A stretch of DNA of 64,000 nucleotides from Petrosia ficiformis (taxonomy: Eukaryota > Porifera > Demospongiae > Haplosclerida > Petrosiidae): NCBI GenBank assembly GCA_947044365.1, contig OX345636.1, positions 13,535,309-13,599,308 on the forward strand, read 5' to 3'. The notes under the pieces were generated by a model, which was not told where the DNA came from, made no database searches, and saw nothing but the letters and a program-made list of their open reading frames with translations. The first letter of the stretch is position 1; each line of letters opens with the position of its first letter. Below are positions 11,533-24,345 of the stretch, piece after piece. A program made the translations under genes and the position numbers.

Positions 11533-12199
11533 CAGAAACATTTATACTCACTTACCAAGCTATTGAGTCAAACTATTCTCTAGTTTCTTTCAGTTGTTCT
11601 ATTGGAATGACACAACATAAATACATTGCATATGTAACACAAACAAATACAATGTCATTATATATTAATGAAGAAATTCATCGTGACTAAATTTGCTGAC
11701 AATTCTAATGCTATACAATGGACATGCAATATGTATAACAACATAATTATTTAATGGCTAGAGATATTTGAACACAAGACAGCATGTTCCTAGTGACCTC
11801 AAGATGATATACAGAGTGGCTAACCTACTAAGACACACAGTGCTGAAGACAATAACATTGACATACATGTAGCTACACACACAGTATTGCATCTCATAAA
11901 ATTCTTGCCAATGAGATTGCAGGAAAGGTTCACCTGCTAGGATCATGTGCAGTATGCAATAAAACACTTATAGGACCATTTAGAGTGTAATATGTGTTTT
12001 AATATAGACACTTGGGTGGGGCTAATAAAGGTACATAATGCACTCACTTCACTCATGCATTATGTAATCTCAACCTTTATTGCTCCACCCTTGTGCCACA
12101 TTAAAACAAGTATTCCACTGTAAAGAGTGGTATTACTAATACTTATAGTACTTATAAAAGTATCTACACAGCAAATTGTTAATGACTTAGCACAAAGAA

Positions 12200-12557
12200 C
12201 AAGGTATTGCTTTGTGATGACTATGTATCAATCATTGCTGATGGCACTAGTGTCTCCACCTTTTGTGTACTCGAAAGCTGAGGCCTGAAGAAGTTAAGTG
12301 TAAGCCTGATTGCAGTCTAAGTACACAGATCTTTGATGAACTGACTGAAGTACTCCTTCAAGGTTCTAAATGATGACTTCCTCATGTCTGAAACTCAACA
12401 ACTTATTATACTTGCTTGTTAAAGATTCTTGCATAATATCTATACTGTTTCTCTGCTATATACAACAGTTGTTAGCAGTTTTACATCCTTTCTGAATCTT
12501 CCTGGTTGATCTATAGCTCAAGCACGCGTTCTTTTACGCTTCATGCACATTAATTGA
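12200..12557 (+). mobile_element. Family A variant, 3' end missing
   Basis: Begins like family A (aacaaggta ... attgctttgtgatgact) and reaches the conserved block GCGTTCTTTTACGC ... CATTAATTGAC, but lacks the GGCCC hairpin end. The interior matches 8160-8345. It was duplicated with the tRNA unit (see 15713). Confidence 0.55.
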
Positions 12558-13439
12558 CACCAAGTAATTGATGAAACACAACGCAGCTGACACAAGATAG
12601 AATCTGATCCTATTCTTGCATTGAGTTGCATTTGACAGTGTTGATAGAAGCATTGTAAAGTTTTGAGACATACATGTATGAAGGACGTAAGCCATAGTAT
12701 CACTGCTGATACTTACAGCACTTATAAGCAATATTAAGTCTTTTTAATAAGCACTTTAAGCTCTAGTATGTGAAACATTCATGCTGTAAACATGCTACAT
12801 GTACATGTACATCTAACTAGGCAAGTGTAATCTCTTAAATGAGGAAAAGGCAATCAGTTTTAAACCTTAGCTAAACTGTCCACTTATCATGACATAGTTA
12901 CAGGGAAATGCAACTACATGTAGCTCAAACGAAAGCCTCTTCTATTTTCTATGCTGCTAGCTGTAATATAACAATCACAGTATATCTGCTTTATTTATTA
13001 AGACTGGAAAATAATATATACACCATATATGCATAATAATGAATATGGAAGTTGCATACCTTCTGTATACAAGTAATATGATTAGACGATTAATATCATC
13101 AGCATTACAACTAATACGGCAACAAATGTGGGATACGACAAAATGAATGAATTTGTAACAGTGAGTAACAAAAATTTTATACTAAAACATGTATAATTAT
13201 GTAGATGAGAAACTTTATTGGTTAAATCCCTCCAATCCTCTTATTATAACTAAATTGAAAATTAGTCAACAATGGCCACTTTTAGTTAGTTAACTTAACC
13301 CTTTTAGTAAACCTATGACTAAACTAAAAGTTTGAGAAACCAAGCATACAATATTTATAAATGAAAATGTTTGTCAAACTAAAACAACACTAATTACAAT
13401 ACATACTATACATATATACATTCTAGTGTCACAATAACA

Positions 13440-13712
13440 CATGTTAAGTGCATCTTTCTGGGGGGCTCGGTCAACTAAATACTTGTAGTTTATATATATG
13501 TAGAAAATAGCTGTTCTAGCTAAAATGTATTCCTGAAGTTCTACAAGAAACTTTTAAAATGTTAAGAAGAATAGATAATCAAAACAATAAATGTTTAATA
13601 GTTTCAGGCATGAGACATTCAGCTATGAAACATCCAGCCAAGATCATTGAATGATGGATGACACCACTAAGCAATAATTATCATAGGGATACCTTTTCTC
13701 CATATATCTTGT
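13440..13712 (-). mobile_element. Degraded family A copy
   Basis: Holds the family's 'gggggctcggtcaa' block and the 'tcctgaagttctacaagaaa' block, and ends near 'ctccatatatcttgt', the inverted CAAG... start of family A. No GGCCC hairpin remains. Duplicated at 17290-17545. Confidence 0.5.
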
Positions 13713-14329
13713 AGGTATAAATGAATATAAATGAAATTTAATTAAATATAAATGTGTATGTTAGGTGTTTGTGACTATGTGCATCTGTGTGTTAATTTGT
13801 ATGTGTATGTCTGGATGGCAAATACATTAGTATTTGTATACTTATGTGTGTATATACATGTACATGTAAACATGTTTTTGCTATATTTTCTAAACTGAGG
13901 GTCAAAGCCAGGAGGTTTGAAAAACCATACAAATGTGTATACTGTACATGTAGGTGCAAAATATACCAATCACATCTTTGCACTTATACACATAGTCTGT
14001 TGTTGCAAAGAGTGGGAATTTCACTCCTTATGGCAGCTATTCTTGCTGTGAAAATACAAAACTAAATACAAAAGTAGTCTAAACTCTCTGTAGTCCTGTT
14101 AAAGGCAAGCATTTATACGTAGTTTCAGAGTTTAGCTAAACTACAAGCCTGGAATGGATTTCTATGACTCTAAAGACCAGTTCACATCAGAAGGTGATTA
14201 TATTTCGTTTGCTAACTACAGAACTATACATGTAGTTAGCTGAACTCACAGAACACTTACACTTCTAGTTGAGCAAAAATTATCATCCATTTTAATTCCT
14301 ATTTCTTGCGTCTGAAATTCACATTAATT

Positions 14330-14385
14330 ATAAACATACATCGAACCCGTGGGAAAGCAATCATAGGGATGGCCCTACGGGCCAT
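14330..14385 (+). mobile_element. Family A 3' terminus between the tandem units
   Basis: Only the last ~55 bp of family A is present (AACATACATCGAACCCGTGG ... ATGGCCCTACGGGCCAT). It sits exactly at the junction of the two 3.5-kb units. In unit 1 the equivalent place reads 'agggatgtaataatcatg', as if the hairpin had been lost. Confidence 0.75.
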
Positions 14386-14962
14386 AATAATCATGTGTAT
14401 GTACCACATTTAGACAGGTAACATGTAGAATTTCCTCTCCTGAGGAGAATATTTAAAATCAGAATTTGTTATCTTACATGTAACTATCATTAGTAAGTAG
14501 ATGTCAAACCAGACTATTAAATTTGACATTCATGCAACTATGGTGGTTGATCAATTGATTGAAATAATCAAATGTTTTTGTAGTGTACAACATGTAAATG
14601 TATGAATTTCGACCTTAGCAATTAACTTTTAGAACGAGTGCTTGCGACGCCACATCTATTAATTGAGCAAGTCTCCCGGAATGACACTACACATACAACA
14701 TGTATGTATAACAAACAAATACATGTATATAAACATATATATAGTATAGTTTAAAAATAATCATAGTGATTATTAATAAATTAATCAATGTTGCTATAAT
14801 CACAAGAAAAGATATCAGGCCACACCACTTAATTGGAGCTGTGAACCTGATACTGTAAGTATAACCAGTTCCTGGTTCATTGATAACTGGCATGATATCA
14901 ATGAATAGCGTTATACCACATTACGTAAACCGATGATGTATTTAACCACAAACAGATAAGAA

Positions 14963-15034
14963 AGCAGAGTGGCGCAGTGGGAGCGTGCTGGGCTCATAAC
15001 CCAGAGGTCAATGGATCGAAACCATTCTCTGCTA
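14963..15034 (+). tRNA. Initiator tRNA-Met (CAT), second copy
   Basis: All 72 bases are identical to the gene at 11446-11517, including the AGCAGAG acceptor stem, CAT anticodon and ATCGAAA T loop. The flanks differ by substitutions and indels, so the tRNA body has been held constant by selection or gene conversion. An oligo-T terminator follows. Confidence 0.96.
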
Positions 15035-15039
15035 ACATC

Positions 15040-15048
15040 TTTTTTTTT
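15040..15048 (+). terminator. RNA polymerase III terminator
   Basis: Nine T's shortly after the second tRNA-iMet. Confidence 0.85.
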
Positions 15049-15712
15049 CAGAAATATTTATACTCACTTACCAAGCTATTGAGTCAAATTATTTTCAGTT
15101 GTTCTATTGGAATGACACAACATAAATACGTTGCATATGTAACACAAACAAATACAATGTCATTATATATTAATGAAGAAATTCATCGTGACTAAATTTG
15201 CTGACAATTCTAATGGTATATAATAGACATGCAATATGTATAATAACATAATTATTTAATGGCTAGAGATATTTGAACACAAGACTGCATGTTCCTAGTG
15301 ACCTTAAGATGACATACAGAGTGCTAACCCACTAGGACACACAGTGCTGAAGACAATAACATTGACATACATGTAGCTACACACACAGTATTGCATCTCA
15401 TGAAATTCTTGCCAATGAGATTGCAGGAAAGGTATCACCTGCTAATACTTTAAATCACTAGGATCATGTGCAGTATGCAATAAAACACTTATAGGACTAT
15501 TTAGAGTGTAATATGTGTTTTAATATAGACACTTGGGTGGGGCTAATAAAGGTACATAATGCACTCACTTTACTCGTGCATTATGTAATCTCAACCTGCT
15601 CCACCCTTGTGCCACATTAAAACAAGTATTCCACTGTAAAGAGTGGTATTACTAATACTTATAGTACTTATAAAAGTATCTACACAGCAAATTGTTATGA
15701 CTTAGCACAAAG

Positions 15713-16072
15713 AACAAGGTATATTGAGAAAAAAGTATACCTATAATTGCTTTGTGATTGCTGATGGCACTAGTGTCTCCACCTTTTGTGTACTCGAAAG
15801 CTGGGGCCTGAAGAAGTTATGTGTAAGCCTGATTGCAGTCTAAGTACATAGACCTTTGATGAACTGACTGAAGTACTCCTTCAAGGTTCTAAATGATGAC
15901 TTCCTCATGTTTGAAACTCAACAACATATTATACTTGCTTGTTAAAGACTCTTGCATAATATCTATACTGTTTCTCTGCTATATACAACAGTTGTTAGCA
16001 GTTTTACATCCTCTTCCTGGTTGGTCTATAGCTCAAGCACACGTTCTTTTACGCTCCATGCACATTAATTGA
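15713..16072 (+). mobile_element. Family A variant in unit 2
   Basis: Duplicate of 12200-12557. It keeps a little more of the 5' end ('attgagaaaaaagtataccta'), showing that the unit 1 copy lost bases there after duplication. Confidence 0.55.
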
Positions 16073-16767
16073 CCCCAACCGATTGATGAAACACAACGCA
16101 GCTGACACAAGATAGAATCTGATCCTATTCTTGCATTGAGTTGCATTTGACAACGTTGATAGAAGCATATCTTGTTTTGGCATTGACGCAACGCAAGGCT
16201 TTGCATCATATTCTGAACCAGATGTAAAGTTTTGAGACATACATGTATGAAGGACTTAAGCCATAGTATCACTGCTGATACTTACAGCACTTATAAGCAA
16301 TATTAAGTCTTTTTAATAAGCACTTTAAGCTCTAGTATATGAAACATTCATGCTGTAAACATGCTACATGTACATCTAACCAGGCAAGTGTAATCTCTTA
16401 AATGAGGAAAAGGCAATCAGTTTTTAAACCTTAGCTAAACTGTCCACTTATCATGACATAGTTGCAGGGAAATGCATGTACATGTAGCTCAAACGAAAGC
16501 CTCTTCTATTTTCTATGCTGCTAGCTGTAATATAACAATCACAGTATATCTGCTTTATTTATTAAGACTGGAAAATAATATATACACATAATAATAAATA
16601 TGGAAGTTGCATACCTTCTGTATACAAGTAATATGATTAGACGATTAATATCATCAGCATTACAATTAATACGGTATATAACTGATGTGGAATACTATAT
16701 ACAAAATGGATGAATTTTTAACAGTGAGTAAAACTTAAAGCATGTATAATTATGTAGATGAGAAACT

Positions 16768-17060
16768 TCAGTATACCAAGAAGTACATGTATGAATGATA
16801 GTAAAAGTATATGTTTGATTGTTATGGCCAGTAGGGCCATTTCTATAATTGCTTTCTATGGGGTTGAATCTATATATATTATATTAGTGTTGTTTCAGTT
16901 AAATACAACTATAACTAATCCCCTTTTAGTAAGGCATTGCAACTTTCAGTTCATTAAACATTACAAGTCCACTGCAGAACATTTTTGGTTAGTACTTGCA
17001 AAAAAATAGTGTTAATCACATGTCCCCTATAGCACACCCGCAAAAGTGGATATTGCCACC
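16768..17060. mobile_element. Insertion present only in unit 2
   Basis: Unit 1 reads 'gagaaactttattggtt' straight through; unit 2 has about 290 extra bases at this point. The insert contains a decayed family A end (GGCCAGTAGGGCCATTTCTA) joined to sequence of the TTAGTGTTGTTTTAGT repeat, so it is composite. Confidence 0.6.
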
Positions 17061-17289
17061 TTTATTGGTTAAATCCCTCCAATCCTCTTATTATAACTAA
17101 ATTGAAAATTGGTCAACAATGGCCATTTTTAGTTAGTTAACTTAACCCTTTTAGTAAACCTATGACTAAACTAAAAGTTTGAGAAACCAAGCATACAATA
17201 TTTATAAATGAAAATTTTGTCTAACTAAAACAACACTAATTACAATACATACTATACATATATTCTTGTGTCACAATAACACATGTTAA

Positions 17290-17545
17290 GTGCATCTTTC
17301 TGGGAGGCTCGGTCAACTAATGATTGAAAATACTTGTAGTTTACGTATATAAGTAGAAAATAGCTGTTCTAGCTAAAATGTATTCCTAAAGTTCTACAAG
17401 AAACTTTAAAAATGTTAAGAATAGATAATCAAAATAATAATAGTTTCAGGTATGAGACATTCAGCCATGATTATTGAATGATGACACCACTAAGCAATAA
17501 TAATTATTATTGGGATAATATTTCTCCGTATATCTTGTAGGTATA
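17290..17545 (-). mobile_element. Degraded family A copy in unit 2
   Basis: Duplicate of 13440-13712, with further small deletions. Confidence 0.5.
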
Positions 17546-18158
17546 AATGAGTATAAATTAAATTAAATATAAAAGTGTATGTTAGGTGTGTGTGTGTGTT
17601 GATTTGTATGTATACAGTTTATCTGGATGGTGAGTACATTAGTATTTGTATGCTTATGTGTGTATATACATGTACAATAATATATATACATGTAAACAGA
17701 CACACGCATGTACATGTAAATATGTTTCTGCTATATTTTTTTTAACTGAGGGTCAAAGCCAGGTTTGAAAACCATACAAAGGTGTATACATGTAGGTGCA
17801 AAATATACCAATCACATCTTTGCACTTATACATGCACATAGTCTGTTGTTGCAAAAAAATGGGAATTTCACTCTTTATGGCAACTATTCTCGCCGTGAAA
17901 ATACAAAACTAAATACAAAAGTAGCCTAAACTCATTGTTTAAAGGCAAGCATTTATACCTAGTTTCAGAGTTTAGCTAAACTACAAGCCTGGTATGGATT
18001 TCTATGACTCTAAAGACCAGTTCAGGTGATTATATTTCGTTTGCTAACTACAGAACTACATGTAGTTAGCTGAACTCACAGAACACTTACACTTCTAGTT
18101 GAGCAAAAATTATCATCCATTTTAATTCCTATCTCGTGTCTGACATTCACATTTCCTT

Positions 18159-18850
18159 GTCTTGCTTTCCAATGTTCTTTTTTGCAACGTCTTTCAGACA
18201 GTATTGCTTTCTTCATGCTGCTCTATAGCTTGAGAGCATGTTCGTTTATGCACCATGATGTTCATTAACCCCTGTACATGTAAATGACATCATGAAGATC
18301 TACTTTACATGTTTACACTGATTATAAAAACTGAATGAGCATTTCATTTTGGAAAGTAGACCTAGCCGAATGTTAGTACTGGGTGATTGATCAATATTAT
18401 TAGTTAGTTATCTCATTTATCTACTCCTTTCAACAATAATCGATATGTACAAAAAAATATTTAATGAACAACATGAAGATAATTATTAATTATTGTGACA
18501 ATGATACAAATCGCTTATCAAACATATTGTATGTACATATACATGTACATACTACATGTACATGTATATGATATTTTATTTACACAGTGAAGTACATGTA
18601 ATGTTTTTGACAATAAAAAAGTAATATGCATTATAAATTTCTCTCTACTATCTACACATGCACATGTAGCAAAATGAAAAGAAGCCACCAATACAAGAAC
18701 AGAATCCTATTGGTAAGACTAAATATGTAAGTTAGTTAATAAAAACTATTCTTTGAATGATTAGTAAGCAACCACATGTCATTAACATTAAAATTAATAC
18801 TTAACACTTCTGGAAGTTCACTAAAGTGTGTAATGTGTACATACATGTAG
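18159..18850. other. No gene; MITE remnant and ACATGT-rich tract
   Basis: About 18160-18260 has weak family A similarity (attgctttcttcatgc ... cattaaccc). Around 18530-18570 the sequence is a run of overlapping TACATGTA palindromes. Confidence 0.4.
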
Positions 18851-18924
18851 TCAAGAAATGCGCTTTCTCTTTTGCCTACATATATGATAAACTATCAATA
18901 CTCCAATCACGCTAGTACAACTTA
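18851..18924 (-). CDS. Possible terminal exon: membrane anchor plus basic tail
   Basis: On the minus strand a pyrimidine-rich acceptor (ccctccttcag) is followed, in phase 1, by SCTSVIGVLIVYHICRQKRK and a stop four codons later. The hydrophobic stretch VIGVLIVYHIC followed directly by RQKRKR resembles a transmembrane segment with a cytoplasmic stop-transfer tail. It is short for a membrane helix. The phase-1 acceptor and exon style match the modules at 31819, 50618 and 60220, so it could end a gene built from those modules. I cannot link them by sequence, and the whole ORF is only 24 codons. Confidence 0.25.
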
Positions 18925-19491
18925 CTGAAGGAGGGTACAGACTACAGAGCCTTTTCCAGAAAAAATGTTTAGCTGATAAATGACGAGCAAATAAGCAGAA
19001 CTTGTACTGCCAAAAATGTGACAAAATAGACATCACTATCATATGATGTACTGTATCATCTAAATTCTCTGTACTCCCCCGTGAGCTGGACCTACATGTA
19101 TCTACGTATTTCTTTGTAGTCTTCAAGAAAGAGTGTTTCTTACATCCACAATATCCAGCCAATGTCACCTGATTTTAAACTGTCAGAAACACCCTATCTT
19201 TTTACAGAACATTTCCCCTCAATTATTATTTCACTTGTGGATGTACATGTATGTATTACATAATAAATATTTTAAATCCCAGAGCATAACAATGCAAAGT
19301 TCAAATGATGACATAAATACACGTCATTGGTTGATACTATACCACAATTATTTAATTATACATTTTCCAACAAAAATATTCTCACAAATAAACTATACTA
19401 TAGTACTTGTTGTTGCTGACCTAGGGGGTGGGGGCTTTAAGCTGTTTAACTACTAATAAACTATTTCACTGTGTACCTTCTTCCATTGCAG

Positions 19492-19674
19492 AGTATACAT
19501 GTAGTAGGCAAGAACTGGTTATTCATCCTTTACCTAATCATCCTGCAAATCCTATTATTGTTGCATCCTCTACAACAACAGAATTATCAAAATGTGTATA
19601 CTGGATACATCCCCAGCCAGTCACTACTAGCAGTCAACGAGCAGAATCCCTTTTTGTCCATGGAATACTAAAAA
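19492..19674 (+). CDS. Phase 1-1 exon of an extracellular-type module
   Basis: An acceptor (accttcttccattgcag) precedes an open stretch encoding EYTCSRQELVIHPLP, then NPIIVASSTTTELSKCVYWI, then HPQPVTTSSQRAESLFVHG. A weak donor (GTGTGC at 19675) leaves 183 bp, entered and left in phase 1. The exon at 50618-50806 on the other strand is clearly paralogous (EYTCSRQ, S-S-T-T-E, KCVYWI, QPVT), as more distantly is 31819-31962. Two cysteines and alternating polar/hydrophobic strands suggest a beta-rich surface domain, but I do not recognise a named family. The weak donor and a stop just beyond it leave open that this copy is dead. Confidence 0.45.
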
Positions 19675-20819
19675 GTGTGCAATAATATAATTAATGTAAT
19701 TATACACATACTTGTCAGGATTGCATACAGGAGTTTTGTTAGGGAGGGGAAAATCAATCATGCAAATCACACTGCTTGGAGGGGTCTATGGTATGCTGTT
19801 CCAAGAATTGTTTTATAAAAAATTAAGGCCCTCTGAGGTTGCTTCTGTTTTTTGCCTTGTTATTTATACAGGGTAGATCATGTCAGCAATCAACCTGATG
19901 CCCTGTGACAAACACAACATATACTAAAGTGTATTTTATATGATATAGGCCCATTTTGGGAGGTATAGCTAGACCCAGTACTCCTAGTCATGCTACACTC
20001 CATGTGACTGCTCAGTGTTGCATAAACTCCACTCAGCCACAACTGACCCCATAATTGTGATTGCATTCCCACATATTACTCACAGAAAATAATACTAAGT
20101 ATTATATACTATATATAATTGTCCTTGTAACATACATTATGGTTCAAAGGTCAAGCTACACAGAAGAAACCATGGCGACAAGGTTAAACCATGCCCACAA
20201 TGTTGCAAATAGAACTAAGATTATAAGGACCTGTGTGATCAATTTTCAGAGTAAAACGAGAAAAAAATGAAAGAGAAGAGTTTGAGAACTTTGAATACAT
20301 CACTAGATTCTCTACTATCATCAATGTTAGAAACCCACTGGATTCAGTCATGCAACTTTAAAGATAAAGTAATGAATAAAGAGGCTAGAACAATAGCTAT
20401 TAATCCATCACAGAATTTCAGCAGGTGTTTGCTAGTCATACATAATTATAAGATTAAAATGATGTACATGTGTCTTATAATTTATCTTCCAGTGCTTCAT
20501 GCATCTATTGTGTATAAAGCAACTTTTCGTGAGCAGAAAAACAGTTTTTGCCTTGATTCTTGTGTGTGAAATAGGCAGAGCTAGAGAATCACTGTCATGG
20601 CAGAAGCTTAAAGCCAGTGCTCAATGTTGTAGCAACCACTACCTCTATGTACTACTTTTCAAACAGTGCATTGACAGCGATAGCTTCAAACAAGATGAGT
20701 TGTGTTGTCATATTTGTTTGCTACCAAAAATCTCCTGAAAGTTATATCAAATATTTAGACTGAAATGTTTTAGAAAAGGACTATTATTTCTTATCCTTGG
20801 GTCATTGGAAGTTCCAATG
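19675..20819. other. No secure gene; short open frames only
   Basis: A frame opening at 20267 (MKEKSLRTLNTSLDSLLSSM) follows an acceptor-like TTTTCAG, but its codon use is unremarkable and no domain is recognisable. I do not call it a gene. Confidence 0.35.
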
Positions 20820-20985
20820 TATATATTAGTGTTGTTTTAGTGTGACAATAATGACCAAAGGATTTTAGTTTTACTTAACTAACTAAAAGTGCCCAGTATT
20901 GACCAATTTTCATTTTAGTTAGTTATAGTTATTACAATAAACATGTAATTTAGTTATAGTTATAGTTAACTAAAACACACTAGTA
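20820..20985. repeat. TTAGTGTTGTTTTAGT interspersed repeat
   Basis: Starts TTAGTGTTGTTTTAGTGTGA and is rich in TTAGTTA motifs. The inverse occurs at about 13230-13400 (ending CTAAAACAACACTAATTA) and 17080-17240, and a fragment at 16884. Probably a degenerate DNA-transposon MITE. Confidence 0.5.
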
Positions 20986-22219
20986 GTTTTGCTGGAAATT
21001 TGAGAACATAAAAAATGGTGTGTACGGGCAATGTGGGAGTGGTTTCAATCTCGTGGGTGTGGCTTTTTTCATTGCAAATACAGAATTATATATTCCACAT
21101 ACCTCCTCAAAGTTATTGATTTCATAGTCACTAAGTGACAACAGCAGGTTGTATATGGTGTAAGGGGAGTGGTTTGATTGTGGGCGTGGTGAACCTCTGT
21201 TGGTGGTGCAGACAGTAATATTGGTGGTGCAACACCACCACAAAAAGGCCTAACGAGAACACTGATTATCATGCAATTAATCGATCAATCGAAATCGTGT
21301 TTACATTAAAAATTAAATTGCAATTAATTCAATAATCGCACAAGCCTAATTGATACATAGTCATCACGAAGCAATATATACTTAAAGAAATGTCTCCCCT
21401 GAATTAAGCGCCTGCCTTGTATAAATGCCTGACCTTGTAACTTAATTAAATGCTTGGGGTGTGGCACCTACAAACACGTGTTGTCAGATATTGTTCCACA
21501 GCTTGGTGTACATTTACTCTGGAATATAATGGAATTCCTGTAGAGTACTGAAAGAGAGCTACATGTACAGTGTAAGTGAAAGGTAGTTATTCCAAACAGG
21601 TAAGTTAAAACAAGCAATGACTTTTCATAAAGCTGGGTGTCGGTCATCTCCTTCTCAAGTCTGTCTGCTCTCAGTTATAAGGCTGATAATCATGTATGGA
21701 AAGTTTCAAACAGTTCTGAAATAGTTTAAGAGAACAAACACCGACCTCTGCACCTGCCTATTTCATTTTAATGGCAAGTGCAGAGGTCCAGAAAAGAAAT
21801 AAATGTCCACGCATTTGTTTAAGCATACAGTATATCTGCCTAATATGGAAGAATACATACCTCCTACTCAATTGTTGATACAGAACAGTATTACTGACAC
21901 AATTAACATACATTGATAACTTACATTGTACATGTAAGTAACTCAGGAGGAATGTCTGCTTGGTATACATATAAGCACACAGATTTCCATTGAAGATGCT
22001 ACACTTAAGAACTATGATTTTAGATTTTGGATATACAGTACATGTAACATTAAACAGAAATATAAATCCATAAATCTTTAGTGTCTTTGTATTACGTGTA
22101 CTTAAATTAACATCATGATTTCACCCACCCCCTCTGTATTAAACATTAACACTGGTAAATGTACATGTATATCCGCTATTTAAAAATGAATGCTAGCTAT
22201 ACTGTACAGAACCTTGTCA
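20986..22219. other. No gene; hAT-like remnant near 21270-21350
   Basis: ATGCAATTAATCGATCAATC ... AATCGCACAAGCCTAATTG near 21272-21352 resembles the interior of AATCGATTAATC-type hAT MITEs (compare 57960-58275). The rest shows no feature. Confidence 0.4.
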
Positions 22220-22975
22220 CCATGGCATGGTAAAGTATGAATAGCCAGCCATTCAGTAGCACATTAACATATAACTGAAATTTGAATTGGTAAAAATCGA
22301 AAAATCCCATATTGGTAGATAACAATAGTGTACCTTCTGTTATTCCAGAATGTCGTCACTGTGATCAATGTGTCATCAGTTCTAACAACAGATCCATGAA
22401 GTACATACTGAACACACCCTGTTAATAGTTGCACGAGAAGATGAGACTCTCACTGAGTCATAAAAGACAGCATCTTATAGAATGTGGAATAAAATAATAT
22501 TAAATTAAAATGTATTATGCACTACTGATAATTATATAATATTATGGTACACTGTCACATACTAAATACATACTAGATGTAGTAACTTTTGTTTTTAGAT
22601 ACTACACAACAAGCAAGTTATGTTGAAATGTCTAATAAAACACTTGTTATTCATACATAACACAGTAAAACTATTACAATTCTAACAAACTAACATCAAG
22701 TATACACACTGTGCATTAGAAACCAAAACAAGGTTTAAATTCAAGAAAATCCCATCCCTAATTTTTTTTCATTTAAAATTTTATATTGTAATTATTTATT
22801 ACTGAAAGGCTGTCTCATTCGATCAACATAGTATTAATGATGTTTGTACATGTCATAAGGTTGTGTTCATATTATCATGTTTCCAAGACAACCTACATGT
22901 ATACTATAATCAGATTACATGTACTAGTCTAGTTGCACCTGGACCATTTAAGGTGGTAGTAATGATATTAAAAAT
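22220..22975. repeat. Paralogous block, copy 1 of 3, with a possible exon
   Basis: Shares sequence with 33280-34740 and 61490-62270. The core on the plus strand is an acceptor-like 'gtaccttctgttattccag' followed in phase 1 by ECRHCDQCVISSNNRSMKYI and a stop after LNTPC. The other copies give ECHHCDQCVIS with substitutions. The minus strand is also open over part of the block. Similarity extends through the presumed introns, so I cannot tell a conserved exon from a duplicated non-coding block. Confidence 0.5.
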
Positions 22976-23158
22976 CGCTAATATTTTACAAAAATGTATG
23001 CAGATACTTACATGGCAACTGTTTGTGTAAACAGACCTTGGAAAGTTGCTTTTTTCAGCTAAAGTTCACAGCTATCTAATACATATATACCTAATTACAA
23101 AGAGCTGGAAATCAAACATTCTTCTTAAGCTAAGTTAATGGTCAAATCCATCTGAAAC

Positions 23159-23790
23159 TAGGTATAAATGCTTACCTTCAACAGGACTACAAAAAGTTCA
23201 GACCACTTTTGTATTTAGTTTTGTATTTTCGCTCTAGTGAGAATTGCTGCCATACAGAGTGGAATGTATGTTTAGCAAAACTATGTACATGTATAAATGC
23301 AAAGATTCTACATTGCATTTACTGCTGTTTGTCCAGTACAGTGTATGTATTACCTGAGAGGTAGTTAATTCATGTGAGAGAGGTGGTTAATTCATGACCA
23401 GTGCCGACCAGTGTGACAGATACTGATATATTGTATGTACATGTACATGTGCACATTTATTCATGTTTCTGGTAAGGCAAGACAAGGAAAATTGAATTTC
23501 AGACACAGGAAAAAAGAATTGATAATTATTGCTCAACTAGAAGTAATTTGCAAACGAAATATAATCACCTTCTGAAGTTAACTGGTCTGTGGTAATAGAA
23601 ATCTATACCAAGCACTTATTCCAGTTATACATCTTTGTATGGTTTTCAAACCTCCTGCCTTTGACCCTCAGTTTAAAAAAATATAGCAGAAACGTGTGTT
23701 CACATGTACATGTATGTGTGTGTCTGTTTACATGTATATATAATTGTACATGTACATACACACATAAGCATACAAATGTTCTTATTTATT
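23159..23790 (-). repeat. Inverted partial copies of the tandem-unit 3' region
   Basis: Two pieces (about 23159-23340 and 23470-23790) match the inverse of parts of 13840-14330 and 17640-18158, for example 'tttcaaacctcctgcctttgaccctcag' and 'gctcaactagaag'. The order of the pieces is rearranged, so this is an older dispersed repeat. Confidence 0.65.
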
Positions 23791-24140
23791 TGTGTTGTAC
23801 TTGACACAAACATTTAACATTTACCCCAAATCTAGAAAGCAATCATAGGATAACACTTTGAGCCATACATATGGTCAGCTGTAAGGATTGTTGACGCACG
23901 AGACTGAATTCTAGTTACACATACATATATACACAATATAGCTTCATTAGAACATTCAAATATATACTTTTACCGTTATTCGTACTTATTAGCAACTCAT
24001 TTAATTATAATCATTTAAATGAGTATACTAAATGCTGCATTTACATAACTATACATGTATTAGTAAAAAAAAAGAACTCACTTGAAATGCCATCTTTTCT
24101 GTAATTGTCGTAATTATGGTAACCAATTTATGATCATGAG

Positions 24141-24262
24141 TGAGTATTACAAGAGTTTACTAACAGTAGCTGCTACCAAATACCTTGCCAAACTAAGAGT
24201 ATTGGGTTTGGAAGAGACAGATGATCCGTATTGGATGACAGCTTCTTCCACACGTTTTTGCT
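24141..24262 (+). pseudogene. Exon relic, possibly of a transposon-associated protein
   Basis: The frame reads YYKSLLTVAATKYLAKLRVL, then GLEETDDPYWM and a stop after SSTRFC. The pattern S-L-L-x-A-x-x-x-Y-x-x-K-L followed by DPY resembles the segment after the SAP-like N-terminus in SWIM-finger/YqaJ-type multicopy proteins of cnidarians and sponges. That comparison is from memory and uncertain. No downstream exon is visible before the family A element at 24346, so it is at best a fragment. Confidence 0.3.
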
Positions 24263-24345
24263 AATTGGTTCGAAAATTACAGAACTCTTATTATGCGATG
24301 CGTATAATTACGCGACATGTCAGTAATACTGTAGTGTATCACGAA

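Larger units (their letters stand above)
10878..14325. repeat. 3.4-kb tandem duplication, unit 1
   Basis: Collinear with 14386-18158 over its whole length, from 'aataatcatgtg' through 'cacttctagttgagcaaaaa' to 'ttttaattcctat'. It contains tRNA-iMet, two fragments of family A and TG-rich DNA near 13740-13870. Differences between units are scattered substitutions and small indels, plus one insertion of about 290 bp in unit 2. Confidence 0.9.
14386..18158. repeat. 3.8-kb tandem duplication, unit 2
   Basis: Second unit of the duplication starting at 10878. Longer than unit 1 mainly because of the insertion at about 16768-17060. Confidence 0.9.

Noticed and set aside
11446..11690. Open frame starting inside the tRNA (MGACWAHNPEVNG...)
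   Set aside because: It is a translation of the tRNA gene and its flank, and it appears in both duplicates only because the tRNA does.
20267..20569. 100-codon open frame MKEKSLRTLN...
   Set aside because: The second half turns into AT-rich translation without codon structure; evidence is too weak for a gene call.
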